DNA of 64,000 bases from Nitrosomonadales bacterium (GTDB taxonomy: Bacteria; Pseudomonadota; Gammaproteobacteria; Burkholderiales; Gallionellaceae): NCBI GenBank assembly GCA_016234685.1, contig JACRAT010000036.1:1-64000 (forward strand). Reading direction: 5' to 3'. A model generated the notes under the pieces. The model was given only the letters and a program-made list of their open reading frames with translations. It made no database searches and was not told the DNA's origin. Below, piece by piece: positions 27,353-38,175 of the stretch; the stretch's first letter is position 1, and each line of letters begins with the position of its first letter. Position numbers and translations under genes: made by a program.

Positions 27353-29107
27353 TCACTGCCCGCCGCGATGCTCGGAGAACTGGCTGCGATGCAGCTGAGC
27401 ATACACGCCGTTGCGTGCCAGCAGTTCGGTGTGGGTGCCGAGCTCGACGACTTCGCCTTTCTGCATCACCACGATGCGGTCGGCTTTCTCGATGGTGGAC
27501 AGGCGGTGCGCGATCACCAGCGAGGTGCGGCCCTGCATCAGTGTCTCCAGCGCGGCCTGCACGTGGCGCTCGGATTCCGAATCCAGCGCCGAGGTCGCCT
27601 CGTCCAGAATCAGAATGGGCGCGTTCTTGAGGATGGCGCGGGCGATGGCGATGCGCTGGCGCTGACCGCCGGAGAGGCGCAGCCCCTTTTCGCCGACCAG
27701 CGTATCGAAACCTTCCGGCAATTCGCGGATGAACTCCAGCGCGTGAGCGGCACGGGCGGCGGCTTCAATCTCGGCCAGTGGCACTTCACGCATCTGACCG
27801 TAGGCGATGTTGGCGGCCAGCGTGTCGTTGAACAGCACCACTTCCTGGCTTACCAGCGCAATGTTGGCGCGCAGGCTGGCCAGTGTGAGCTCGGACAGAT
27901 CATGCCCGTCCAGCGTGATGCGTCCGCTGCCGGGTGAGTAGAAACGTGGGACGAGATTCGCCAGCGTACTCTTGCCGCTGCCGGACGAGCCGACCAGTGC
28001 CACCGTCTGCCCAGCCGGGATGGAGAGGTTGATGTCGCGCAGCGCCAGCCGTAAGCCATCGTCCTGATAGGAGAAATTCAGGTGTTCGATGGCCAGTTCG
28101 CCCTGCGCCCGCCCGATCACCGTTTTTCCGGAATCCACTTCACTGGGCGTATCCAGCAGCTGAAAGATGCTCTCCGAGGCGGCCAGTCCGCGTTGCAAAA
28201 ACTCGCTGACAGCGGTGAGCCGCTTGATCGGCGCGGTCAGCATCAGCATGGCGGCGACGAAAGACAGGAAGCCACCGACGGTGGTCTCGTCGGTACGCGA
28301 TTGCACCAGCACCAGATAGATAATGACGGACAGCGCGATGGCGGCGACCATCTGCACGATGGGCACGTTGGCGGCGGCAGCGGTGGCCTGCTTCATGGTG
28401 AAGCGGCGCACCCGGTCAGCCTGCTGGTGGAAGCGCCCGCCCTCATAACTTTGCCCGCCGAATAGCTTGACCACCTTGTGCGCGGTCACGCTTTCCTCGA
28501 TCACTTGAGTGATGTCGCCCATCGCCGCTTGCGATTCGCGGCTGGCGGTGCGCAACTTGCGGCTGATGGTGCGGATGATGAAGGCGATGATGGGCGCCAT
28601 CGTCAGCGTCAGCAGGGTGAGTTTCCAGTTCAGATAGAACAGCCAGCCGAGCAGGCCGGTGATGATGATGGAGTCGCGCACCGAGATGGTGACGACATTG
28701 GTCGCCGCCGCCGTGACCTGAGTCACGTCGAAGGTGATCTTGGAGATCAGGATGCCGGTGGCGTGGTCGTCGTAAAAGCGAGTGGGTAGCGACAGCAGCT
28801 TGGCAAACATGGCATCGCGCAAATCCATCACCACTTGGTTGCCGACCCAATTGATGGTGTAGGTGGCGACGAAGGTCGCCGCACCGCGCACGAAGAAGAT
28901 CGCCAAAATGAAGAACGGGGTCATCTGGATGACGGTGTCGTCCTTGTGGACGAAGGTGCCGTCCAGCATGGGCTTGAGCAGGGCAGGCAGCAGCGGCTCG
29001 GTGGCGGCAGCGACGATCATGCCCAAGATGGAAAGTGCGAATACGCGCCAGTACGGTTTGACGTGGCCGAGTAGGCGCAGATAGAGCTGGGAACTGGTCA
29101 TTTGCAT
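27353..29107 (-). CDS. msbA: Lipid A export ABC transporter, ATPase/permease
   Basis: 584 residues, a fused half-transporter that flips lipid A-core across the inner membrane. Six membrane helices lie in the N-terminal ~330 residues (VFALSILGMIVAAATEPLLPALLKP, IIITGLLGWLFYLNWKLTLLTL). The nucleotide-binding domain has Walker A GSSGSGKSTL, signature LSGGQRQRIAIARAI, Walker B PILILDEATSALD and the His switch IAHRLST. Start is ATG 29105-29107 or 29099-29101; no clear Shine-Dalgarno decides. The stop abuts the thpR frame on the opposite strand. Confidence 0.95.
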   Translation of the reverse strand: MQMTSSQLYLRLLGHVKPYWRVFALSILGMIVAAATEPLLPALLKPMLDGTFVHKDDTVIQMTPFFILAIFFVRGAATFVATYTINWVGNQVVMDLRDAMFAKLLSLPTRFYDDHATGILISKITFDVTQVTAAATNVVTISVRDSIIITGLLGWLFYLNWKLTLLTLTMAPIIAFIIRTISRKLRTASRESQAAMGDITQVIEESVTAHKVVKLFGGQSYEGGRFHQQADRVRRFTMKQATAAAANVPIVQMVAAIALSVIIYLVLVQSRTDETTVGGFLSFVAAMLMLTAPIKRLTAVSEFLQRGLAASESIFQLLDTPSEVDSGKTVIGRAQGELAIEHLNFSYQDDGLRLALRDINLSIPAGQTVALVGSSGSGKSTLANLVPRFYSPGSGRITLDGHDLSELTLASLRANIALVSQEVVLFNDTLAANIAYGQMREVPLAEIEAAARAAHALEFIRELPEGFDTLVGEKGLRLSGGQRQRIAIARAILKNAPILILDEATSALDSESERHVQAALETLMQGRTSLVIAHRLSTIEKADRIVVMQKGEVVELGTHTELLARNGVYAQLHRSQFSEHRGGQ

Positions 29108-29140
29108 GGCGCGCACTCTAGCAGAAAAGTGTCGGCTGAC

Positions 29141-30373
29141 TTAGCCGTTCGCCCCGAACATCATGCGCTTGGCCACGAATTGTTTCGCCAGCGGCACACA
29201 ATCCAGCGCCGACAGCGCCAGCCCGCGCGCGTTGCCCAGCAGCGGCAGATCGTTGGAGAACATGCGCACCAGCCCGTCGGTGAAGCGGATGCCAGCGTTG
29301 CGGTCGAGCTGGCGCGAGTGCTGATAGTCGGCCAGCATCGCCGCCGAACCCAGCGTCTCCGGTGCGGCACGCAGGATCACTTGCGCCAACTCCCACGCAT
29401 CGCGGATGCCCATGTTGAAGCCTTGCCCCGCCACCGGATGCAGCGTCTGCGCGGCATTACCGAGCAACACCGCGTGCGGGAAAGCCGTTTCCGGCGCGCG
29501 CTTCAGCCGCAACGGGTAGCAAGTGCGTGCGCCCACGCCGGTGAACGCGCCGACGCGATCGCCAAAATGTTCGTGCAGTTGAGCGAGGAAAGTCGCGTCG
29601 TCCCAGACCAGCATCGCCTGCGCCTTGTCGTGCGCCGCCGTCCATACCAGTTCGTAACCATCGTGATACGGCAACAGCGCCACAGGCCCTTGTGCGGTAA
29701 AACGCTCGAAGGCCGTGTCCAGCTTGGGGTGCGCGCACGTCACATGCGCGATGACGGCGCTCTGCCCGTACTCATGCACCTCGGGCGGATGGCTGGCCTC
29801 CAGCAAGCGCCCGCCGTCCGCCACCACCGCCAGTTTTGCCGTGATTCCATGCTCCACCCTGTTGTGGCTGTAACGGATGGTCGCCACTTCCGCGCCCGTC
29901 TCCAGCGCCGTCACCGCCGCACTGCCGATACAGACTAACTCTCCTCCCCCTTCGGGTGATGGGCCGGGGGGGAGGAGAGTTGATTCGGGACGAGCGTCGC
30001 CAACCCTCACTGCACTCGCCAGCACCGCCGCTTGCAAACCATTTTGCAACGCCGAATACGGCAGCACATGCCCCAGCGCCGGAACACCCATCTCATCCGC
30101 CCGCAACATCGCCCGCCCGAACGATTGCTTCTGCGAAATATGGATGGTGCGAATGCCAGATACCTGCGGCAACCTCGCCCACACGCCCAGCCTATCCAGC
30201 AACAAGCGCGTGCCATAAGACAAGGCCAGCGCGCGCGGGTCGTTGCTGGGCGAAAAGTCGCGCGCCTCCAGCAGGCAGATGCTCAGCCCGCTATCGCGCA
30301 ACGCCAGCGCCAACGTACTCCCCACCGGCCCGCCACCGATGATGGCGATGTCATATTGATTGGCTCTACTCAT
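29141..30373 (-). CDS. UbiH/UbiF/Coq6-type FAD-dependent hydroxylase
   Basis: 410 residues. The FAD-binding start DIAIIGGGPVGSTLALALRD, the middle VVADGGRLLEAS and the C-terminal GNAAQTLHPVAGQGFNMGIRDA (second FAD motif) identify a flavin aromatic hydroxylase of ubiquinone synthesis. Which ring position it hydroxylates cannot be told from sequence alone. A 45-bp palindrome (29937-29981) is inserted in frame, adding about 15 residues around LLPPGPSPEGGGEL. ATG 30371-30373 is the family-like start (MSRANQYD). Confidence 0.9.
   Translation of the reverse strand: MSRANQYDIAIIGGGPVGSTLALALRDSGLSICLLEARDFSPSNDPRALALSYGTRLLLDRLGVWARLPQVSGIRTIHISQKQSFGRAMLRADEMGVPALGHVLPYSALQNGLQAAVLASAVRVGDARPESTLLPPGPSPEGGGELVCIGSAAVTALETGAEVATIRYSHNRVEHGITAKLAVVADGGRLLEASHPPEVHEYGQSAVIAHVTCAHPKLDTAFERFTAQGPVALLPYHDGYELVWTAAHDKAQAMLVWDDATFLAQLHEHFGDRVGAFTGVGARTCYPLRLKRAPETAFPHAVLLGNAAQTLHPVAGQGFNMGIRDAWELAQVILRAAPETLGSAAMLADYQHSRQLDRNAGIRFTDGLVRMFSNDLPLLGNARGLALSALDCVPLAKQFVAKRMMFGANG
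29937..29981. repeat. Palindrome inserted in frame inside the ubiH-like gene
   Basis: Perfect 14-bp arms aactctcctccccc / gggggaggagagtt at 29937-29950 and 29968-29981. The encoded Pro/Gly-rich stretch resembles that created by the repeat in cbbO. The reading frame is kept. Confidence 0.85.
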
Positions 30374-30463
30374 ACTCAACTCACCTTTCCGCGCACAGCG
30401 AAAAAAGAAACTCATCTCGGCCAACCGAACGCTGGGAAACCCCGGCTCTTCAGCCCTACTGAC

Positions 30464-30564
30464 TTAGGCGGATTCATTACCCAACTCTTGTTCAATCTCT
30501 TCGATGCTGGGCAAGCTCGATTTCAATTCCGCCGAAAGCGCACGAGTCAGCTCAAACGTCGAAA
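30464..30564 (-). pseudogene. C-terminal remnant of an unknown gene cut by the IS
   Basis: On the minus strand a frame entering from the IS left end encodes about 33 residues, containing FELTRALSAELKSSLPSIEE, and stops at 30464-30466. Its 5' part is missing. On the other side of the IS (31874-31974) a basic frame with [17 protein letters not shown] is open but overlaps the purB start and may be chance. No family recognised. Confidence 0.35.
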
Positions 30565-31873
30565 TGACCTTCCCCCGAAAAAACGTCTTCCAAGGGTGAC
30601 ATAAAATCACAGTCCCATTGGAAAGGAAGATGATGAAGATACCGAAGCAGGAGTATACGACCGAGTTCAGGGAGCTGTCGGTCAAACGAGTGAAATCAGG
30701 TCAGTCGATTGGTGTAGTAGCCAAGGATCTCGGGCTGATCGAGCAGACGCTGCGCAACTGGGTTAAAGCTGCCGATGCGGGGAAATTGAATGGTGCTTGG
30801 AGGCAAGGTGGTTACCGCCGAGCAGATGGAGTTGTCTCGGCTGCGAGCGGAAAATATCCGGCTAAAGCGGGAGTGCGAAATCCTAAAAAAAGCGGCGGCG
30901 TACTTCGCGAGAGATGTGCAGTGAAGTACGCTTGGATTAGTGCGCAACGCACAGATTACCGGCTGGACGAAATGTGTCGGGGGCTGGATGTCAGTACAAG
31001 CGGCTATCGATCATGGAAGCTTGGCGGGAAGCCACACCGCAAGCGCCTAACTGATGTGCAGATACTGGCATTGATTCAATCCATCCATGTCGAATTCAAA
31101 GGCGCTTACGGCAGTCCGCGCATAACCAGAAAGCTGCGCGGCCGTGGCTTCCCTGCGAGTAAGGAGCGGGTTGAGCGCTTGATGCAAGAGAACGACATTA
31201 GAGCCAAGCACCAACGACGCTTCAAGGTCACGACGGACCCGAAGCACAATCTGCCGATTACTCCGAACCTGCTGGATCGGAACTTCACGCCTGACGCACC
31301 CAATCAGGTCTGGACCTCCGACATCACCTATCTTTGGACGGACGAGGGTTGGCTGCATCTAGCCATCGTGATCGACCTGTTCAACCGTGAGGTGGTGGGC
31401 TGGTCACTGAAACCGCGCATGACAGCCGACATCGTGACCGATGCCCTGACGATGGCGTGGTTTCGCCGCAGGCCGGCAGCAGGCTTGATCCATCACTCGG
31501 ATCGCGGCAGCCAGTATGCCAGCCACGCATATCAAGCTAGGCTGAAGAAATACGGCATGGCCTGTTCGATGAGTCGCAAGGGCAACTGCTGGGAGTGCGA
31601 AGCCTACCCTTTAGGGTGCATGCCCCGACCGAAAGCTGGTTCGGCAGCTTCAAGAACGAGCGGGTGTACGGTGAGCGTTTCGAGACACGGAACGAAATGC
31701 TCGCCATGACATTTGAATATATTGAGGTGTTTTACAACCGGAAGCGGCAGCACTCGACGCTGGGCTACAAGTCTCCGATGCAGTTTATGAATAATTGGCT
31801 CAATGCCCCGTCTCCGGAAAAACTGGTAGCATGAAACCCACCTCTTGGAAGACGAAAAGCCGGGGGAAGGTCA
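30565..31873 (+). mobile_element. IS3-family insertion sequence, degraded
   Basis: Terminal inverted repeats are visible. The left end begins TGACCTTCCCCCG at 30565 and the right end finishes with its complement at 31873; a second match CGTCTTCCAAG lies inside both ends. Termini are TG...CA, as in IS3. The flanking bases (cgaaa and tcctg) are not identical, so no target duplication remains. The only gene is a damaged transposase. Confidence 0.88.
30630..31834 (+). pseudogene. IS3-family transposase OrfA/OrfB, two frame-breaking changes
   Basis: OrfA starts at ATG 30630 or 30633 with an HTH (YTTEFRELSVKRVKSGQSIG, DLGLIEQTLRNW). One extra T at 30797-30798 shifts the frame; the original frame (TAEQMELSRLRAENIRLKRE) continues out of phase to TGA 30922-30924. 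OrfB carries the first two Asp of DDE (WTSDITY, HHSDRGSQY). After GNCW an extra segment of about 23 bp (within 31593-31621) throws the catalytic-Glu part (APTESWFGSFKNE) into another frame. A slippery A7 (30883-30890 region) marks the usual programmed frameshift. The element cannot make an intact transposase. Confidence 0.85.
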
Positions 31874-31893
31874 TCCTGCCGATTTTCTTCTGA

Positions 31894-33345
<1,452 letters not shown>

Positions 33346-33362
33346 CTCCTCGGGAGCGCGGA

Positions 33363-33713
33363 ATGGTCAAGTATTACGTGATTGCAGGGTTACTCGCCAT
33401 CGTGGCGATCTTCACCATCGTGGTCGACGCCTGCCAGCATTACTCGTGTAACAACTACTTCGCCAACATCCATCTATTCGAGTCGAAAGACCCGATGGCG
33501 AAATACAAGGATATGCTGACCAACTCGCGCTTCGCCAAGATGAGCGTCAACGACATCGCCGAGCGTGTGCCGGAGACTCAGCGTTGCGAACTTTATCGCC
33601 GCGCCATACAGAACGTGGGGCTGGGCGGCGGACCGGAAACCAGCGAGAAGAAGGTCGAAGCGGTGCTGATTTACGAGGTGGCCGCAGGCCGGAAATGTAC
33701 GCAGGATCAATGA
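33363..33713 (+). CDS. Hypothetical protein with N-terminal membrane anchor
   Basis: 116 residues. One hydrophobic segment (residues 5-21, VIAGLLAIVAIFTIVVD) is followed by a soluble part with four Cys residues (DACQHYSCNNY, TQRCELYRR, GRKCTQDQ), suggesting periplasmic disulphides. No family recognised. It lies 17 bp after purB with CTCGGGAGCG upstream of ATG 33363 and is probably co-transcribed. Confidence 0.7.
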   Translation: MVKYYVIAGLLAIVAIFTIVVDACQHYSCNNYFANIHLFESKDPMAKYKDMLTNSRFAKMSVNDIAERVPETQRCELYRRAIQNVGLGGGPETSEKKVEAVLIYEVAAGRKCTQDQ

Positions 33714-33739
33714 AGCACGCCGCTGCCGACTGAGTGCGG

Positions 33740-34483
33740 CTAGTCCAGCCGTCCCAATCCATACAGCTTCAACGCCTTGCGTCGCGCCAGATAGTCCGGG
33801 CAGGCCGCCTCCACCTCGCGCCAGAACGCGGGCGCATGGTTCATCTGTTTCAGGTGCGCCAACTCATGTACCACCACATAATCCACCAGCGCCAAGGGCA
33901 GTTTCACCAACTGCCAGTTCAGCCGCACCACGCCTTGCGAGGTGCAGCTGCCCCAGCGGGTGCGTGCCGCCGAGAGCTTGATCTCGCGCGGCATCACCTG
34001 CATCGCCACGGCATAGTGCGCTACGCGGGCCTCGAACAGCTGCTGCGCCGCTTGCTGATGCCAGCGCAGCACCGCCGCCTCTACCCGGTCTGGCCGAGCG
34101 ACTTGTAGATGTAGCTCTGCGCCGACGCGCTGCGGCGGGCGGATAGGCGAGCCGATGCTGACGCGCAGGATCAGCGTTTCGCCCAGATGCGCGACCGGCT
34201 GGCCGTCCGCCCACTGCTGTGGCGCGGCCTGTTTGGCGTGCCACTCGGCGAGCTTCTCCACCACCCATCCTGCCCGCTCTTGCAACACACTGTGCAACCA
34301 TTTTTCTGGCGTGCGCGTCGGCACACTCACCGTCAGCCCGCGATGGTCGATGCGCAAACCGATGCTGCGCCGACGCGCGCTACGCTTCAAAGTGAACGAG
34401 ATGGCTTGCCCAGCAAGCTCGATGCTGCGCGCTTCAGGCGCGGGCGGTGGCGGGGAGATCAGGCGGCGGAGGCGGCGCAGCAT
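33740..34483 (-). CDS. YgjP-like zinc metallopeptidase-type hydrolase (DUF45/M48)
   Basis: 247 residues. The HExxH motif in VVHELAHLKQMNHAPAFW, with the downstream NHAPAFW region, defines the YgjP/DUF45 family. The N-terminal half (SFTLKRSARRRSIGLRIDHRG) and RTRWGSCTSQGVVRLNW match. Substrate is unknown. It ends the plsC cluster, 4 bp after the plsC stop. Confidence 0.9.
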   Translation of the reverse strand: MLRRLRRLISPPPPAPEARSIELAGQAISFTLKRSARRRSIGLRIDHRGLTVSVPTRTPEKWLHSVLQERAGWVVEKLAEWHAKQAAPQQWADGQPVAHLGETLILRVSIGSPIRPPQRVGAELHLQVARPDRVEAAVLRWHQQAAQQLFEARVAHYAVAMQVMPREIKLSAARTRWGSCTSQGVVRLNWQLVKLPLALVDYVVVHELAHLKQMNHAPAFWREVEAACPDYLARRKALKLYGLGRLD

Positions 34484-34487
34484 GTCA

Positions 34488-35195
34488 TCAAGGTAGCTTG
34501 GGTATCTCCGCTTCGATCCACTCTTCGACCTGACGGTTGAGCTGGTCGGCCTTCATGCCTTTTTCGGGGTGGATGGGCTGACCGATGCTCAGGGTGATGA
34601 GGCCGGGGCGCTTGAGGAAGGCGTTCTTGCCCCACAGCTTGCCCGCGTTATGCGCCACCGGCACTACCGGCGCGCCGCAAGAGACGCCCAGCAGCGCGCC
34701 GCCCACCTTGTATTTGCCGCGTTCGCCGTAGGGCACGCGCGTGCCTTCCGGGAAGATCACCACGCAGAAGCCGCGCGCCAGCCTATCTTTCCCTTCGCGC
34801 AGCAAGGTGCGCATCGCATCGCGCGTCTCAGCGCGGTTGATGGCGATCGGGCTGGTCAGCGCCAAGCCCCAGCCAAAGAACGGGATCTTCAGCAGCTCGC
34901 GCTTCAACACCCAGACTTGCGGCGGGAACACCAGTTGCAGCGCCATCGTCTCCCAAGCCGACTGGTGCTTGCACAAGATCAGGCACGGCTCAACAGGGAT
35001 GTTCTCGCGCCCGCGCACCTCCATCCGCACCCCGCACACCACGCGCAACAGCCACAACATGATGCGCGCCCACTGCGAGATGTAGGCGTAACGCTGCATA
35101 GGCGAGAGCGGGATGATGAGCACGCCTAGCGTCACGAACACCGGCGTAATGACCAGTTGCAGTAGGAAGTAGACGAGGGAGCGCAGGACTACCAT
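34488..35195 (-). CDS. plsC: 1-acyl-sn-glycerol-3-phosphate acyltransferase
   Basis: 235 residues, inner-membrane enzyme making phosphatidic acid. An N-terminal membrane segment (LVYFLLQLVITPVFVTLGVL) precedes the catalytic motif CKHQSAWETM, an H-x4-E variant of the usual HX4D seen in neisserial-type homologues. FPEGTRVPYGERGKYKVGG supplies the glycerol-phosphate site. It lies 4 bp after gmhB. Confidence 0.92.
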   Translation of the reverse strand: MVVLRSLVYFLLQLVITPVFVTLGVLIIPLSPMQRYAYISQWARIMLWLLRVVCGVRMEVRGRENIPVEPCLILCKHQSAWETMALQLVFPPQVWVLKRELLKIPFFGWGLALTSPIAINRAETRDAMRTLLREGKDRLARGFCVVIFPEGTRVPYGERGKYKVGGALLGVSCGAPVVPVAHNAGKLWGKNAFLKRPGLITLSIGQPIHPEKGMKADQLNRQVEEWIEAEIPKLP

Positions 35196-35199
35196 GCCA

Positions 35200-35730
35200 T
35201 CACACCAGCTTCGCCACCGCAGCCGCCAAGTCAGCGTACACCTGCGTCCCCTCGGGCAAGCCGCCCTTGGCTTGGGTCTTCACGCCCTTGCCGGTCAGCA
35301 CCAGTATCGGCTGCGCGCCCATTTTCACCGCTGCTTCCAGGTCACGCAGCGAATCGCCGATGGACGGCACGCCTGCCAGACTGGTGTTGTAGCGCGAAGC
35401 GATCTCCTCCAGCATCCCGTGGCGCGGCTTGCGGCAATGGCAATCCGCCTCTGGCCCGTGCGGGCAGAAAAACACCGCGTCGATACGCCCCCCCGCCAGC
35501 GCCACCGCCTTGTGCATCTTGTCGTGGATGGCGTTCAGCGTCGGCATATCGAACAATCCACGCCCCACCCCAGACTGATTGGTCGCCACCACCACCCGGT
35601 AGTCCGCCTGACACAAGCGCGCGATGGCCTCCAGACTGCCGGGAATGGGCTTCCACTCTTCGGGCGACTTGATGAACTGATCGGAGTCTTGGTTGATGAC
35701 ACCGTCGCGGTCGAGGATGATGAGTTTCAT
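35200..35730 (-). CDS. gmhB: D-glycero-beta-D-manno-heptose 1,7-bisphosphate 7-phosphatase
   Basis: 176 residues, HAD superfamily. The nucleophile motif DRDGVINQDSD, VATNQSGVGRG, the zinc-binding loop CPHGPEADCHCRKP and IGDSLRDLEAA identify GmhB, which makes the heptose precursor for the LPS core. It lies between glyS and plsC. Confidence 0.95.
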   Translation of the reverse strand: MKLIILDRDGVINQDSDQFIKSPEEWKPIPGSLEAIARLCQADYRVVVATNQSGVGRGLFDMPTLNAIHDKMHKAVALAGGRIDAVFFCPHGPEADCHCRKPRHGMLEEIASRYNTSLAGVPSIGDSLRDLEAAVKMGAQPILVLTGKGVKTQAKGGLPEGTQVYADLAAAVAKLV

Positions 35731-35832
35731 AGCAAACCTGTGAAGGGGGAAGAGTATAGGGGGAAGGGTAAAACCCGGCTCACCACTCCGCCCCTTGATA
35801 ATTGAACATGTGGATGTTCGCCAGTTGCACGC

Positions 35833-38022
35833 TTACGCCGCTAATTTGGAAAGGTCGGCCACGCGGTTCATCGCCGCGTGCAACTGCGCCAGCAACGCCA
35901 GACGGTTGGCGCGCAAGGCGGGGTCTTCGGCATTCACCATCACACCGTCGAAGAACGCATCCACCGGCGCGCGCAACGCCGCCAAGGCTTGCAACGAAGC
36001 GGTGTAATCGCCGCGCTCGAAGGCCGCGTTCGCTTGCGGGGCGATCTCGCTGAGTGCTTGATGCAAGGCTATTTCAGCCGCCTCAACCAACCGCGAAACA
36101 TCCACCCCACCCCGTTCGCCCTGAGCCTGTCGAAGGGTTGCATCCCCCTCGACCTTCTTCAGGATGTTGCCGACGCGTTTGTTCGCGGCGGCGAGTGCGG
36201 CGGCTTCCGGCAAAGCGGCAAACACGCGCACGGCAGCCAAGCGAGTCGGAACATCGCGCAATTGTGCCGGGCGCAGCGACAGCACTGCATCGACCTCCTG
36301 CGCACTGTAGCCTTGCTCACGCAACGAGCCAGCTAGACGGTCAAATATAAAATTGGTCAAATCATCATTGCCGGTGCTAGCAAATCCGAGCATGAACTCA
36401 AACTCCTCTGAGGCGTCTTTAATCTGACCACCTTGAAAATGAGCCACTCCATGAAATGCGCCAGAAGAAATATCAACTAACTTCCCAAGATCCAATTCCA
36501 AACGTTTTTCGACCAGCATCCGAATCGCCCCCAGAGCATGGCGGCGCAGGGCGAATGGGTCTTTGTCGCCGGTCGGAATCTGGCCAATGCCAAATAGTCC
36601 GACCAAAGTTTCCAGTTTGTCGGCCAGCGCAACGCAAATGCCAACTTCGTTGCGCGGCAGTTCGTCGCCAGCGAAACGCGGTTTGTAGTGGTCTTCGATG
36701 GCGTAAGCCACTTCATCCGACAGGCCGTCGTGCTGGGCGTAGTAACGCCCCATGATGCCCTGCAACTCAGGGAATTCGCCCACCATGTCGGTCAGCAGAT
36801 CGGCCTTGGCCAGCAGTGCGGCTTGGTCGGCTTGGCGCGCCAGTGCTTCGCCGCCGAGTTGCAGGCCGATGGCGCGGGCGATGGCTTGTACGCGCTCGAC
36901 GCGCTCGCCTTGCGTACCCAATTTGTTGTGATAGACCACCTTGGACAGCCCCATCACGCGGGCATCCAGCGGCTTCTTGCGATCCTGATCGAAGAAGAAC
37001 TTGGCATCCGCCAGTCGCGGGCGCACCACGCGCTCGTTGCCGCCGATGACCAAGCTAGGATCAGCCGGGCGGATGTTGCTGACGATGAGGAACTTGTTGG
37101 TCAGGCGGCCAGAGGCGTCCAGCAGCGGGAAGTATTTCTGGTTGGCCTTCATGGTGAGGATCAGGCATTCCTGCGGCACTTCGAGGAAGGCTTCCTCGAA
37201 CTGGCCCAGCAGCACGTTGGGACGTTCGACCAGCGCGGTCACTTCGTCCAACAGGGCATCGTCCTGAATCGGCACCAGATTTTGCTTGGTTGCGGCATCA
37301 AAGAGTTGGCGCTGGATCTCGGCGCGGCGCGCCTCGAAGCTGGCGATCACCGCGCCTTCGGTTTCCAGTTGTTCGGCGTAGCTGTCGGCGCTGTTCAGCG
37401 TCACGGTCGGGTTGGCTGCTTCAAAGCGGTGGCCTTGCGTGGTGTTGCCGGAGGTCAAGCCCAGCACCGAGATCGGCACGACTCCGCTGCCATGCAGCGC
37501 GACCAAGCCATGCGCCGGGCGCACAAAGTTGACCGTCGTCCAGCCGTCGGCCAGTTGGTAGCCCATCACCTTGGGGATGGGCAGCTTGGCGAGGGCTTCT
37601 TCCAGCGCTTTTTGCAGACCGTCAGCCAGCGCCGCACCGGCGACCAGACTGTCGTAGAACAAGGCTTCGTTCTTGCCGTCGGGGGCGCGCTTGAGTTGCG
37701 CCACGGCTTCTGGCCCTGCGCCCAGACCAGCCAGTCGCTTGAGCAGCGCAGGTGTGGCTTGGCCGTTGGCATCCAAGCCGACCGACACTGGCATCAGTTT
37801 CTGCGACACGGGTTTGTCGGCAGCTTTGGCGGCGACATTGGCGACCTGCACCGCCAAACGGCGCGGCGAGGCGTAAGCGGTCACGGCAGCCTCGGCAGCG
37901 GCCAGTCCTTGTGCCTTCAGGCTGTCGGACAAAGTGGCGGCAAAACTTTCGCCTAGTTTCTTCAGCGCCTTGGGCGGCAGTTCTTCGACGAATAACTCAA
38001 CCAATAAATTCTTGCTGCTCAT
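35833..38022 (-). CDS. glyS: Glycyl-tRNA synthetase beta subunit
   Basis: 729 residues, part of the alpha2beta2 enzyme. Typical regions: LLVELFVEELPPKALKKLGESF at the start, LTMKANQKYFPLLD, DRKKPLDARV, GKADLLTDMVGEFPELQGIMG-like segment, and the C-terminal anticodon-binding part (ALAALRAPVDAFFDGVMVN). A dispersed repeat at 36108-36144 is inserted in frame, giving the extra LRQAQGERGG in the C-terminal half. glyQ is upstream; gmhB and plsC follow. Confidence 0.96.
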   Translation of the reverse strand: MSSKNLLVELFVEELPPKALKKLGESFAATLSDSLKAQGLAAAEAAVTAYASPRRLAVQVANVAAKAADKPVSQKLMPVSVGLDANGQATPALLKRLAGLGAGPEAVAQLKRAPDGKNEALFYDSLVAGAALADGLQKALEEALAKLPIPKVMGYQLADGWTTVNFVRPAHGLVALHGSGVVPISVLGLTSGNTTQGHRFEAANPTVTLNSADSYAEQLETEGAVIASFEARRAEIQRQLFDAATKQNLVPIQDDALLDEVTALVERPNVLLGQFEEAFLEVPQECLILTMKANQKYFPLLDASGRLTNKFLIVSNIRPADPSLVIGGNERVVRPRLADAKFFFDQDRKKPLDARVMGLSKVVYHNKLGTQGERVERVQAIARAIGLQLGGEALARQADQAALLAKADLLTDMVGEFPELQGIMGRYYAQHDGLSDEVAYAIEDHYKPRFAGDELPRNEVGICVALADKLETLVGLFGIGQIPTGDKDPFALRRHALGAIRMLVEKRLELDLGKLVDISSGAFHGVAHFQGGQIKDASEEFEFMLGFASTGNDDLTNFIFDRLAGSLREQGYSAQEVDAVLSLRPAQLRDVPTRLAAVRVFAALPEAAALAAANKRVGNILKKVEGDATLRQAQGERGGVDVSRLVEAAEIALHQALSEIAPQANAAFERGDYTASLQALAALRAPVDAFFDGVMVNAEDPALRANRLALLAQLHAAMNRVADLSKLAA
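36108..36144. repeat. Dispersed repeat in frame inside glyS
   Basis: The stretch ccgttcgccctgagcctgtc and its continuation belongs to the 'ttcgac...ctcagggcgaacgg' family (compare 16391-16430 and 38180-38215). On the coding strand it reads LRQAQGER, a known signature of such insertions. Confidence 0.75.
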
Positions 38023-38032
38023 GCTAAAACCC

Positions 38033-38157
38033 CGTCATTCCGGCGCAGGCCGGAATCCAGTTGATTGAATGATGCCTGCGTAGCAGGACAAAACTTGAGT
38101 GTTGTCCGCTGTGCGGAGTGTTTTTTCTGCGGGATTCCGGCCTGCGCCGGAATGACG
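38033..38157. repeat. Perfect 26-bp inverted repeat pair between glyS and glyQ
   Basis: Arms at 38033-38058 and 38132-38157 are exact reverse complements (ggattccggcctgcgccgga...), each itself nearly palindromic, with 73 bp between. Together they fill the 153-bp gap. In RNA they can form two small or one long hairpin. Confidence 0.88.
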
Positions 38158-38175
38158 GTCTGTGTGTTTCTCATG

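Noticed and set aside
30618-31709. A natural single-frame OrfA-OrfB transposase
   Set aside because: The middle part matches no transposase in this frame. The normal leucine-zipper sequence is present one base out of phase, which shows a frameshift and not a natural fusion.
30560-31880. Target-site duplication around the IS
   Set aside because: The 3-5 bases on each side (cgaaa versus tcctg) differ, so no duplication can be claimed.
36688-37956. 422-residue plus-strand frame opposite glyS
   Set aside because: Antisense to a conserved essential gene, composition typical of a GC-rich shadow frame.
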